Origin: Candidatus Peribacteria bacterium
GTDB taxonomy: Bacteria; Patescibacteriota; Gracilibacteria; Absconditabacterales; Absconditicoccaceae
Assembly: GCA_031276875.1 (NCBI GenBank)
Contig: JAISMG010000037.1
Coordinates: 35,770 to 99,769 of the forward strand
Reading direction: 5' to 3'
Length of the DNA: 64,000 bases
The translations under genes and the position numbers were made by a program. Below the pieces are notes generated by a model, which was given only the letters and a program-made list of their open reading frames with translations, was not told the DNA's origin and did no database searches. Shown piece after piece: positions 24,601 through 37,664 of this stretch (within the stretch, counting starts at the first letter, position 1; each line of letters opens with the position of its first letter).

Positions 24601-25563
24601 ATCTACTAATTTGAGAGAAGATGGCTCTATATCTCTCGTTTGAAGAGTATAACTTTTATAATCTGTGGTAGTAGCTGTTTCAAATTCATTTTTCAAATCA
24701 TATGTTTGATCAACTTTGGCACCAGTATAATTTAGATTTCCTTTGTTAATATCCCCTAATTTAGTATTCATATCTGCCAAAAGTTCATATTCTGGTGTAA
24801 CCGCCTCTAATTCTTTCTTTACATTATAAATTCCTTTAAAACGATAAATTTCTTTCTCTTGAACTTCTTTTTTTATCTTCTGAGTTAAATCAGTAGCTTG
24901 TGCAGAATTAATCAATCCTTTTTCTGCTAAATCATAAATACGATATAAATATAATGCAATACGAATTGCTATTTCTCTCTGAGTATCAGGTTGAGTATAC
25001 AATTTACTACTTTGAATAAGAAAAGGATTATTATTTTTACGAACATTTTTTACGAAACCAGAAAGTTCAGTATCAATATTCATTGTAGTAGCATTCAACA
25101 CTTTTGAAATATCGGTAGTTCCAATATTTTTCTTCACATCTGACATATCTAAACTTTTTCCTCCAAAAAGTGTCCAAGTTTTCTTTACTACATCTAAATG
25201 CTGAAAGTCTTTTAATGTATCTAAGACAAGCGTTTGCAGAGTATCCTTTTCAGTAGTAGGCAAAGCAGGTACTACCTTTTTATAAAAAGTTGTATTCCAT
25301 AGTTCCTTTATGCCATCATTCGTTGTAAAATCTATCACCCCTTTTCCCAAATTCTTCTCAAAAAGTTGCTTTTTCTCTATAAGTTTTATTTTTAATGCTA
25401 AAAGTTTTGTTTCATCATCATTTCCCTCTGCAATTTCTGTTTTTAGTAGATTAAAAATTTCTTGCTTTTTCTCAGCAACCACATCAGCACTATTACGAAG
25501 ACCAGTTTTAGCATTAATATCTGAAATAATTCAATCTAAACTGGGATTTGGTTTGTTTAACAT
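21604..25563 (-). CDS. Very large hypothetical protein (1319 aa) with (SPSP/SLSP)n linker
   Basis: Track ORFs 24475-25482, 22837-24336, 22549-22821, 22285-22533 and 21604-22269 are in one frame; all gaps hand-checked, only TGA; ends TAG. Confidence 0.85.
24017..24304. repeat. 18-bp-period tandem repeat (ggtgagagtgatggtgat), coding for SPSLSP repeats
   Basis: Directly visible tandem array with two main variants (gagagt / gaaaat, gaaagt). Confidence 0.95.
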
Positions 25564-25689
25564 CTTATTTATATAAATCATCTAAAAATGGTGTGTGAAT
25601 TTTCCTACTTAATTATATCCTAAACTTCCAAAATAAGCAAAAATCTGATACAAAATCAGACTTTTCATACTTGACTTATTTTAAAAATA

Positions 25690-28620
25690 TTATACAGAAA
25701 ATCAAAAATTTGTTGTTAATAAAGACCTTGTTGATTCAAAAGGAGACATCCTTTTTTTGGCTGAACTAAGAAATTGTTGCGTAATCGTTTCATTCTGCAA
25801 TAACGCACGTCTTTCTCTTATATCTGTAATAATTACTCTATGAGTATCATTAATATTTGTTTCATTCATTATTACACCACCTTTCTGTTGATAAGGACCC
25901 TGTCCCCATCTAGATCTTCTTCTATTACGACCTCAAATCTTTCCTGCTTGCCTGCCTGCTAACGCAGTAGCTCCTATTGCTCCTGTTGCACTACCAACAT
26001 TTCCCCAATTCAAAGACCAAGGTAAAGCTCCTAGTGCACCACCTACTGCCGCACCTCACAAAGCAGCTGTTCCTACACTATTGGCTACTATTTTTCCTGT
26101 TCTTACACGCCTCAATTCTCTATCATAAGGTGCTCTATCGTGTGCTTCCACATAAGAGAATTCTTGAGTTGACCCATCAAAGAAATAGAGTCTTCCCGTC
26201 TGTCGGTCAGTTGCAGAAAGGAGTGAATTATCATTAGCAATTTTTCTATTTTGGGTAATTCAACTAGCTCCCGTCAACATTTGTTCATTTACTGTAGCTA
26301 GAATATCTAGACTAATGCCATCAAAAATTCTTCCCTTTCTGCGTTTTCTTTTATTGATAATACTTGGTAATGAAGAAGGACCATATGTTTTCCCTTCATA
26401 CGTTAGCGTAAATTTATTGTTTGCATATGCAATACTAGCTCATGTATTGCCTCCAGTAGCAGTAGTGACAGGTACAGGACCCCAAGCAAATTTTCTTGTA
26501 GTTCCAAGATTTGCTAAAAAGTTCATTGGGTCTTTCCAGAGATGAATATTCAAGTTTGCTTTGAATTTATCACTACTAAATCGTCTATTGGTCATCACTC
26601 TCCTATAACTCTGATACTTTTGGTTCATAGCTTGCGTAAAATGGTTCATTACATCAGTCAAATTATGTTCTAGACTATATCCATTGGTATTTCGATTGGT
26701 AGTAGGAGCAAAATGCTGATTATAATCAAAAATCGTTTCAATATGTTGCCTTCTAGCTCCCGTATGTATATCTATTTCTAATTCATTTGTAGCTAATGTA
26801 ATATTTCCATTGTCCGCTATCTGTAAAGTGTGGGTAATATCAGCATTATGATGATTCTGATAAGAAAGAGGGATATTTTTATCTTTAGCCATCTGCACTA
26901 CTGACCTAATAACATTATAAGCAATATGAAGTCTTTCTTTTCCAAAAGGGATTTGTTGATTTTGAAGGACTGCTTGTATCAATTCCATTGGACTTGCTGC
27001 AGACATTTTTAAAGGATATTGCTGTGACCCAGGGATATTAGTTCACCATACTTCTAATGTCATTTTTTTGGCTGAAACTACATTTACTTTCATATTATAG
27101 GTTATAGATTGCGGTGTTTCATTTTCTCCACGTAACGTAAGAGTTTGGTCTTGTGGGAGCGTTGTGGTATCTTTTGCAAAAAAACTTAAGTAATTATAAT
27201 CATTTGCACCAAAACGAACCCATCATCTTCCTGGACCTATTTTAAATCTCCTCTGATTTTCTTTAGCCAGTCCGCGATTGTTCATATCTTGATTGACTCT
27301 TCCATCACCAAAATCATCAACCTGACTTCTATTTATAGTATCTATAAAATTATCAAAATTTGCCATCAAAAATCTACGATTATGATAATTATTATCTGGA
27401 CGATCAATGACTTCTGAAAATCTATGACGCATTCGTTGACCAATTTCTTCTCTATGAATTGCATGAATAGCAGTAGTAAAATCAGCTACACTTCTATTAG
27501 CTCTAGGATGAGTTCTCAATATTTCATCTCTACGAGCATCTGAAGCAAACCAACATGTAAATCTATTGAAATCTACAAAATGTGCTTCACGATTAAAATT
27601 ATTCCAATGTGGTTGTCCAATATATCTCGCTCTCAAAAAATCAAAACAAGCTTGTCTTTTTTCTGGAGTATCCAATAAAGCAGCTTTCGTAGGACTAAGT
27701 CTTTGCAATGTAGCAAAAATCATCTCTTGTTCTATACTTTCGTGGTCATTAGTCCATTGATGTTGTATTTCATGATGCAACACTCCAGCTCCCATATTGT
27801 TATAATCTATGATAGCTTGTTCACGTTGATTAACATTTAATGCTCCAATTCATGGAAGATTGATGGTAATATTTTTATCTTTGTAAAGATTTAACCCGTG
27901 AATTTGTGTAGTAGCTCTTACTGCTAAATCTAATGTTGTAAAATCAGTATCTGGCGGATTGATGACAAAACCTGCAATAATTAATTGTCCTGTGTCTCTA
28001 TTAAAGGTTATTCCTGTCAACGTATGAGTTACTCCATTATGCGTATACGTATAACGACCTGTTCCATCAGGTCTCAAAACAGTAGTACCATCTCTCATCA
28101 CTAAATCATACGACCTCGTTCAAAATCCCACAACATCAAAATTTGTACTCAAATCTCTGTTAGCATTGCTGGTATCAAACGTATGCACTGCTCCTACAGG
28201 TGTAGTTTCCAAATTAGTTGCTACGGTATAAATTTGATTGTATTCACTATAACGATGTACACGATGTAAGGTATTATGTAATCTTACTCCAGGTAAAGTA
28301 CTAGCAATCTGTCCTCTTCTTAAATTAACATTAGGATTTTGAGGACCAGCTGCCAACCTAGCTTCTTCATCAGTAAGCCCCGTAATTTCTGCATCTATTA
28401 CTTGCTCTGCAATATTTCCTCCTCCTCATCATCAAGACACTAACTTATTACGAATAGTTCCTAATGCTGCCATTACTTCCGTATCTACAGGAATAATGTC
28501 ATTTACTACAGAAGCTAATTTAAGATTGGTCTCTATAATAATATTTTTTAATTGTGCAAAACTTTCCAAATTTTGAGAGATGGTATCTGCTCTACGAATA
28601 ATTTCTTCTTTAGTAGCCAT
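25690..28620 (-). CDS. Large hypothetical protein (976 aa) with an HExxH motif
   Basis: Track ORFs 28432-28758, 28120-28356, 27850-28101, 27223-27795 and 26440-27006 in one frame; gaps hand-checked, only TGA; ends TAA; contains GAGVLHHEIQHQWTNDHESIEQEM. Confidence 0.82.
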
Positions 28621-29035
28621 TTCAACAAATTTATCCAAATAAAATATTTTCCTCACTCCATTATACTCCAAACCCTCCCAAAAGTCAAAAAAAAGCAGAC
28701 TTTTTTTCTGATGAGTATCATAAACTACAATGAAGATACTTTCCATTTTCCTCTTCATCTGGATGTTCTAACCTTTTAAAAGATATTTTTTGATAGCATC
28801 TGTGTGCATATGATACTTGAGTATGGAAATGGAAGTAGACAATACAATGAAGTATGGAAAGGCTTATCAGAATACTGATGATTTCATCAATGACCTCGTA
28901 GCTGATGAAAAAATTTTCTCTAATCAATCTTCCTTTGAAAAACTTTTTCATTTCCGTATACCTACTCACGATAAACAATACAAATCTCCTGTAATCTTCT
29001 GAAATCTTTTTACCTCTCCTGAAATCATCTGTACT

Positions 29036-31345
29036 ATGGACATCAAAGGCTACATCTCCTCACAGCTCAATGAAGAACAAACCAAAGCAGCTCTACATAC
29101 TGATACTGCTTCGCTCATTATCGCGGGAGCAGGAAGTGGGAAAACGAGAGTACTTACCTACAAAATCGCTTATCTCCTTCGAGGACTCAATGTCCCTGTT
29201 TCTCGTATTCTCGCCGTTACGTTCACCAATAAAGCAGCCAATGAGATGAAAGAAAGACTGATACAAATTAGCGAGGAAATCCCTTCCGCCGTGGGACAAA
29301 CCACCTTATCAGGGGAAAACACCACACAAGCACACATTGTGTCCTCCTCTGATAATGCTACCGATGACCTCTCCGACTTCATTTCTGCGATGGAACAGTC
29401 CAAACCAGCTTCACCTTCAGCTTTTTCTCTCCGTACTTCTGACCTTAAATGGATTGGAACGTTTCATTCCATTTTCCTCAAAATCCTCAAAGAAGACATT
29501 GATAAACTCGGGATGAAATACAACAAAAATTTCTGAATTCTGGATATGGGAGATAGTGCAACCCTTATGAGAGAACTGCTCAAAAGGCTGAATTTAAGTG
29601 ACGTTTTCAAACCAAACGAAGTTAAAGGCTTTATCTCTAAACAAAAAAATAACGGAATGTTGCCTTCAGATTTTTTAAAAGGTGTAGAAAGCAGTTATGA
29701 CGCTTCAATGGGGAAAGTCTATGAAGAATACCAAAAGACTTTGGAAACAACCAATTCACTAGATTTCGATGATTTGCTCTTGCTTCCGTATTTACTGTTC
29801 ACCAAACAGCAAGATGTGTTACGTAAACGGCAAAACCATTTTGATTACGTGCTGGTGGATGAGGCACAAGACACCAATCGAATTCAGTTTGAATTGATGA
29901 AGCTGATGACTGGTGGCGGTGCGAATATCACCTTGATTGGTGATGATTTTCAGAGTATTTATGGGCGACGTGGAGCGTTGATGGAAAATTTCCTCAATGT
30001 GAAGAGATACCGACCCGATATCCAGATGTTCAAATTGCAAATCAATTACCGTTCCAAACCCCACATTGTGCAGGCAGGAAATGCGGTGATTAAGCATAAT
30101 GTAAACCAATACGAAAAAAACATTGTCGCTCATAGAGAAGGAAACGACAAAATCACTATTTTTTCTCACAATAGCGATATTGACGAGGCAGCAAATACTG
30201 TTGAACTAATAAAGAAAATGAAGAATGCTGGAAAGCTGACTTCTCGAGGACAGGTAGCGATTTTATATAGGACGAATTCCCAATCCAGCATTTTTGAAAA
30301 TATGTTTATCCAAGAAGGTATTCCTTACAAAATTTGGGGAGCATTTAAGTTCTTTGAGAGAAAAGAAATCAAAGATATTTTGGCGTATTTAAAGTATTTT
30401 CTTAATCCTCTGGACAATGTCGCTCTCAAAAGGATTATCAATACCCCCAATAGAAAAATCTGAGAAACCACCTTTGAAAAAATCGCTGAATATTCCCTGC
30501 AACACAATGTTTCTATTTATGAAACCATTGCACAAATGCGAAAAGGAGAAATCCCTCCAGAAGAGCTAAAAATCACGCCTCAAGCGATGAGCGGAGTCAA
30601 AACGTTTATGTTGCTCGTAGAAGCTCTCAATAACGAGCTACCCAATGCTACTCCCTCAGATTTTATTGAACTGTTGGTAAAACAAATTCATTACCGCGAC
30701 CACCTCGTCAAAGAAGAAGGAGGCGAACAGCAAGCAGACGAGAAATACGAAAACATTGGACAACTTATCAATATGGCAAGTAAATATATCGAAAAAGGAG
30801 AAGAAACGCTGAGACAATTTATGGAGGAAGTATCGTTGCTTTCAGATGTCGCGGAAAATGAGCAGGGAGATATTGATGCAGTGAAATTGATGACGGTACA
30901 TTCCAGTAAGGGACTAGAATTTCCGATGGTGTTTGTGGTGGGTTTGGAAGATAATATGTTTCCGCTTTCCAATGCAATGTTGGAGCCACAGCTTTTGGAA
31001 GAGGAAAGAAGGCTGATGTATGTTGCCGTTACGAGAGCAAAGGATGCTTTATTTCTTTCTTGTGCTGCATCCAGAATGACGCGAGGACAAACGAAAATGA
31101 ACCCTCCTAGCAGATTTTTGGCTGAACTTCCCCCAGAGCTGGTAAAAAGTTATGATTTAGCAGGAGGAACAGAAAAAGAAAGCTGACCTTCGATTTCGGA
31201 AGGCGATACGGTGAAGCATAAGTTATTTGGAACGGGATATGTTTTGGAAGTGTGGAGCAATATGGCGATTGTGAAGTTTCATAATCCAAAGTTTGGACTC
31301 AGAAAAGTGGAATTGAGGTTTTTGGAAGAGTTTCAATACAAATAA
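29036..31345 (+). CDS. uvrD: UvrD/PcrA-type superfamily 1 DNA helicase
   Basis: [62 protein letters not shown](G)[64 protein letters not shown](G)[49 protein letters not shown]; frame also open upstream to ATG 28823. Confidence 0.97.
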
Positions 31346-31491
31346 AAAACACTTAAATGTTATTAAAATCATATATTTATTATTATTCTAACAATAAGTC
31401 AAAGGGAAAAAGAGGGAGAAACGTATAAAAAGTTTGCAAATATAAAAAAAATTCTTATTATAAAGGTAATTTTATTTACTACATTATTTCA

Positions 31492-32604
31492 ATGACACAA
31501 CCACAAGATCCTGTATCAACGCAAAATCCTCAGTGAACAGGACAACCAATGATGAATACTGTTCCTCCTACTTCTGTTCCCACAGTGCAATTAGTTCCAG
31601 AGAATACAGTTTCAGAAGTTCCCGTGCAACCAGTTCCAGAAAATGCTCCAGCTGTTTCTGCTCAAACTGTCTCTGTACAGCCCACTGCTTCACAAGAAAA
31701 AGGATTTCTAGATACGATGATTGATAAAGGAGCAAGTACCATTGCTTCTATGACGGGGCAACCTGACCCTTTTACAGGACAAGGAGGGACACCGTCTGCT
31801 ACTTTGTCAGCTACAGAGGCTCAACCTGCACCTTCTGCATCAGGTTTTTTTGGAAAATTGCGATGAGGAGCTAAAAATTTATTTTCTACAGCAGCAAATA
31901 TAGCAGGAAAAGGTATCCAAACCTGAGCAAATGTTGTGGGAGGAGTAGCTCAAACAGCGGTACAAACCGGTTCTGCTTTAGGACAAGGAATGGGAAATGC
32001 TATTCAAAATAATCAGGATGGAAATTTTTTGCAAAATGCAATGGGGGCAATAACTGATGTTGCTAAAACTACCGTTTCTGCTGGTACGCAAGCTGTTAGC
32101 GGAGTAGTAGATGCAGGAAAAACCACCGTGAGTGGAGTAGTAGACGCAGGGAAAGATACTATGGGAGCAGTAGCTTCAAATATTCCAGGACAATTGGGAG
32201 GTAATATGCTTCAATGAGCTGTGAATACTATTGGCGGGCTTGCAGACCAAGCAGTAAATGTTACGCAAACTTTCACAGACCAAGCAGTAAATGTAGGAAC
32301 TGGAGCTTTGGGAACTGTAGAAAAATTGGGAACATCTGCTGTAGGAAAAGTAAGTAATGTGGTAGGGACAGCTACAGACAAAATTAGTGAAGTGGGAGGG
32401 AATGTTTTTGGGCAAGCAACAGATTTAGTACAAAATATTCAAAAACCTGAAGAAGGAGTACAAGAAGGTGAAATGCAACAACCGGTATACGCTGAAGGAC
32501 AAATTGTTCCACCCGTTGAACCATCTGTTGCTACTGTTCCTCCTGCTTCTGATGCCTCTGTTGCTTCTGATATTCCTTGAGAACCAGTAAACCCAGCTAT
32601 ATAA
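31492..32604 (+). CDS. Low-complexity Ala/Val/Gly/Thr-rich hypothetical protein with amphipathic repeats
   Basis: One frame across TGAs; VSAGTQAVSGVVDAGKTTVSGVVDAGKDTMGAVAS...GLADQAVNVTQTFTDQAVNVGTGALGTVEKLG. Confidence 0.7.
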
Positions 32605-32648
32605 TAGTGATTAAACGTTACATATTTATTCCTTTATAGGCAAAAAGA

Positions 32649-34082
32649 ATGCGAAAAAAGCTGATTGTGATGTTTCTTTCTCTAGTGCTTGTCTTTCAGC
32701 ATTCTTTTTCTTTTGCTCAATCAACGTCATCAAGTCCAGAAAATGATGTCTGTGGTGCTCCGGCTCCTATGATGTTATTGTATCAGCAGTTTCAAAGTGA
32801 AATGGCATCTGCCCTGTTGGGGGGAGGTTTGGGAGAAAAAATTTTTGAGGCTACGGTGAGTCCTTGGGGACTATTTACTTCTAAGGTGCTTCGTTTGCCT
32901 ACTACTGATAATAGTGTAGCGGATTCTCTGCTCACTTCTCTGTGGAATAATGTAAGAAGATTGGGACAGGCAAGCCTAACTACAGTTGCTCTTTTGACGT
33001 TGTCAGCATTGTCGGTCGGCTCTTCCAATTTAGAAGGATTAAGTATTTTGTGGCAGGATAGAGTGATTGTGCGTGAATGGAAAACCCTTTTGCAGATAGA
33101 AACTAAACTTTCACAAATTGCTTATCATTTGGGGAAACAGGCAAATATTGTAGCTCAGTTGGAGAATACTAATAATTTAAAACGCATTCTGGAAAAATAT
33201 CAGGAAGCGGGATTATTTACAGGAGTGGCAGGAAGTTCTAATGCTTCGTATTTTGATATTCTCTCTCAACTGGCGATAATGAATAGTGCAATGAAGATTT
33301 TTATTTCTACAACTGCTACAGCAGGATTATCTGCTTATCATTCAGAAAAACTCTTTAATGTGCAATTTGCATCAGGAGCATATACTCAGCTAAAAAATGA
33401 TTATCGTTCTGTGAGAACACCGTATTCTGCGTGTAGTGAAGTTTTTGATAATTTAGCTTCTAATGCAAAAAAAGCAGTGGGTGGAGTTGGTACTGCGACA
33501 AAGGACTCGTGAAAAATTATTACAGACGCTTCTAATAAATTAAAACAAGCATTTGGGGACACGATGACCCATATTATTAGAAAAGGGAAAGCAGAAGAAT
33601 ATTTTTCTCCTGAAGAATTAGCACAAGTGGGAAGTATTTGTGGAATAGACAATATTGCGACTATGACACAAAAACAGATGCTAGGATGTGAGGTTAAACT
33701 AAAATTAGCGTCTGCTAAATCGTCTCTGAAAAAAACTTGGAATGACACTAAAAAAGCCTTTCAAAGCACAAGAATGGTAAAAAAAGTTGATGAAGATACT
33801 AACATACCTGAGCCACCACAACAATCACAAAAAACTGTAGGAGAAATGTATGTTGATGCCTCCTTAGAAGAAGCGTTTGGAAATTCTTTTAGTACGGTTT
33901 CAACGGTGTATGAAGAGATGCAAGGAGATTTGATAGCTATGGAATTTTCGGTTTCTCTTTTTAGCAGTTTGCTCCAACAAATTGATGAATTGGAAGGTAA
34001 AGTAATTGGAGCAAATGGTAGTGGACTTATCAAGGTACTTAATGATATTTGTACCTATCAGTGTGCCAATAAATGAAAATAA
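32649..34082 (+). CDS. Hypothetical secreted protein
   Basis: Signal-like MRKKLIVMFLSLVLVFQHSFSFAQS; track ORFs joined through TGA. Confidence 0.7.
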
Positions 34083-34115
34083 TGCTGATAATAGAGCTTT
34101 TTATTTCTCTTGATT

Positions 34116-35240
34116 ATGTGAATGTGGAAAAAATTACTTTGTGTAGGAATATGTATCTGTTGTGGTGGAACGGTGCGAGGAGCAGACGATATTTCTTCTC
34201 CAAAGACAAATTTGGCAACTATGTATAGCTTCCCTATCACAAGTCCTGATAAAACTACCATCATCAGGAGATATTGTTGGGGAATGCTTTCCACTACTCC
34301 TTCGGAAGGTCAACTGGTTTGGAACTTGGGAAGTAGTTCTTTTAGTTCCAGAAATGCTCTTTTTGTGCGTGCATTGTGTCACGCTTGGAACCCAGAACCT
34401 TTGACGGAAAGCTTAGTAGATAAGGTGTTTCAAAAAGATTTTGTAAAAAAACTGTCCTTACAGCAGTATCAAGATAAAGACGATGTGTGTATAGTAGGTG
34501 CAAAACAATATTTATGTGATATTTCTCGTTATAGTTTTGCTATTTTTCGTGCATTGATGAGTGATATTTTTAAAATTAAATGGGCACACGCAGTGTTTGT
34601 GGATGCTGATAGTAAGTTTCAGGAAAAAAATAAAAGGATTGCGAATATTTTTAAGACATATTTTCTTCTAAATGAGTCAGATGAGTCTGTATATCAAAAG
34701 AAATTCCCCAAAACCTCGGCAATGATTGATAATCAACAAAAACAATTTCGTAAATATCTACAGTCTTTAACGATGTTGGACAATGAAGCCTTGTTGAAAG
34801 CATCAGCCTTTTGCACTTCCGAAACTCCGATTTGAAATGGGGCTCAATGGTGTGGTTTACATATGTCGGGTGATAAAGGAATGAATGAACATTTTTTGTT
34901 TCTTTTGGCAAATGAATATCTCAATTATCGTATCTTTATTGATTATTATACTCATCAACTTAGGAAAGGGATTACCTCTTCTTATCCTGATGATGGCGAA
35001 AAACAAGCACCATATTTAAATGAACTGCAGTCGTTAGCTTTTCAGAGAGAGTTATTTGAGTCATCTCTTCAGACGGCACTCAAGGATTTTCAAGACTTTG
35101 TGACAACGTATCCCTTACATATTGGATTGGTTGTATACCAAGAAAGACTGCTACAATTTAGAGATACGATAGTGAAAGTAGTTCCTTATTTTTATAATTT
35201 ATATGAAAAACTTAGAAATGTCCAAAATGCCAAAAACTAA
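34116..35240 (+). CDS. Hypothetical secreted protein
   Basis: M(G)MWKKLLCVGICICCGGTVRGADD signal/lipoprotein-like start; two track ORFs joined through TGA. Confidence 0.68.
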
Positions 35241-37575
35241 AAAAAAGCTGATGTTCTTTGTTCTTGTAGGATTACTGATGATGGTAAGTCAGACTTTTGC
35301 TGGTTTTTTTAAAGGAGATATCAATTGGTGAGGAGCAGATGTTGATATAGGATTGTGAATTTCTAATGCATTGACCAATTATTTAGCTACCAAAGAACAA
35401 AATGCTTACCTCAAACAAGCATATAGTGCAGACTTTAGTAAAAATCCCTTTGAAACTGCGATGGAAAGTGTCTCACTCTTGAGGAATGAACCGGTAGTAG
35501 CAGGCATTCAATACATTAAAGCTCAATTACAAAAGCAAAGTTGCTCTTTATCACAGAGAAATATTGTGACTATTGTATCATATTTTCGTCCAGATTTTTC
35601 TGCTCTTTTTTCTTCACAATTGATACAAAATACCAATAAAACTCCTTCTCTGGTGATAGATAAAGCCACAGCATTTAAAGCTTGTCAGAAATTTAATGAA
35701 TGTTTCCCTCCAAATACTTATAAAGCTGATGGTGACATATGGAATATGTGTGAAAAATTTTTTACCAATTGGTACGCAGAAGGACTCAAAGAAAAAACTC
35801 GTAGTCAGGCAATTGACACGGTACAAATGGGAGAAGATAAATATTGGAATAGTTCATTGGAAGACTCTCCTTATGATGTGATGTATGATATTAGTGCCGT
35901 ATCCAAGGTCTTATTTGAAAGTGTGCAAGCACCGGTAGAGATGGCGTTTTATCATTATCCCAATTTCTCTGCTTCACAAGGAGGAAAGGGAGTTGCGGGG
36001 GGACAATGAGGCTCTTCTGCTTCTCCTTCTTCTCAAACGAAACAGACAACTACAACTAGTACTAGTACGTTATGAACAGGTATTGTGATAACGGGAGCTA
36101 TGGAGTGAGCTATTAAAGGAATGTTTGTAGGAAAACAAACAGCTTTTTCTGGCTTTTTTACTGTAGTATTGACGGGAGGAGAAGTTAGTGCTAGAACCAC
36201 CTTTCCTTTCATTACAGGATATTTAAATGGACCGTTATCAGGTATATTTACGGGAAAAATTGTAGAACATACACTTGTAATTACCGGGACATTTGTGGGA
36301 AGCTTTACAGGGTTTGGAACAGAGTTTACGGGAGATTTCTTGGGGACACTCACCGGAAATGTAAAAGCTCTTCCTTCTCGTTCTGCATTAAGTTTTACGT
36401 GGTCATTTGTTTCTTCATATTCCAAGGTAGCTGAACCTTCTACCAGTCAAGAGCCAACTCCTCCTAGAACCGTTGAACCAGGGAATGAAGGAGCATTTGA
36501 TGAAGAAATAGAAGATTTTTTGAATGGCATTTCTTATAATTCGGAAACTACGTTATTTGGAGGAAATATGTGTATAGGAACGGCAGATGAACCTTGAAAT
36601 ATAGATGATACAACGCCGCCTTCATCTGATGCTCCTACGTCTAATGAGATTACTGATGAAGAATTAGAAGCATATATAGAAGAGTTATCGGATGCAATAG
36701 ATGATTATTTAGAAGTTCCTGAAGAGATAAAAAAGCCTAATGAGCCACAAACTTCCGATGAAGCTACTTCAATATTTACTGATACAGGTGCACTTCAGCA
36801 GGCAGTAGAAAAAGTAAAAAGTTGTTTCTCTGATTGTGATGGATTGGTATTGGATAAAAGATTAGCTTGTAAAGTAATGTGTGCCTGTGGTAATCGGGAC
36901 TCTAAAGTATTTGACCCTCAGAAAACTCCAGGGTTATGACCTATTCTAAGAGTGAAATTTTGTACGGTTCCGGTGACGGCGAAAGATTTTTCGCCTAAAG
37001 GAAAAGTTGTCTATAGTATTGAGGAAAGCCTAAAAGAAATTTATGGGGTAGTAGATACCTTGGAAAAAGGAGGAGAATTGGGTACCTATGAAAAGCAGAA
37101 AGAATTTATGGATAGTTCTACCAAAGGTATGGATTTTGGTAAAATGATAGCGTTTACCTTTAGTCAGTCTACCAAGACGCATGTTTCTAAATCATCTGCA
37201 TATTTTCGTAAACAAGTAGCTGAAGAGTATAATACAAAACTCAAAGAAACATTAGGAGTTGCTGCTCCTTTAAATAATCCCGTAAGTCGTAATAGGTACA
37301 CGGTAGCTGTTGACCGTCAAGCAGAGGCATTAAAAAGAAATGTTGCAGCTCAAGGAGCGTGATATGATAAGGAAAAACAAAAGCAGGATGCATTGGATAT
37401 AACACCTATTCTTTTAGGTGCTTTGGAAAAGGTATTGAAAAATGATAAGTATATCAATTTATGATATGAAGTTGAAACGTTTTTGTCTCAACAATTGACC
37501 TTCTGGTTAGATGTTATTAGTGAGATGCAGCAAATAACGAACAGTCTTGAAAATTTATCGAGGAAAAAATCCTAA
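35227..37575 (+). CDS. Hypothetical secreted protein (782 aa) with Gly/Phe-rich beta-like repeats
   Basis: MPKTKKKLMFFVLVGLLMMVSQTFAGFF signal-like; frame-consistent ORFs 35371-36009, 36121-36597, 36952-37362 linked by TGA; ends TAA. Confidence 0.7.
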
Positions 37576-37664
37576 TATTATTTCAAATACATTTATTCTT
37601 GAAAAGTGAAAGTATTTTTTTAGACTAAGGAAGGTAAGTTTTTTATTCTTTCACGTTTGATACA

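Noticed and set aside
31176-31345. Separate small gene after the UvrD track ORF
   Set aside because: In-frame continuation through TGA gives the typical UvrD/PcrA C-terminal tail ([26 protein letters not shown]), so it belongs to uvrD.
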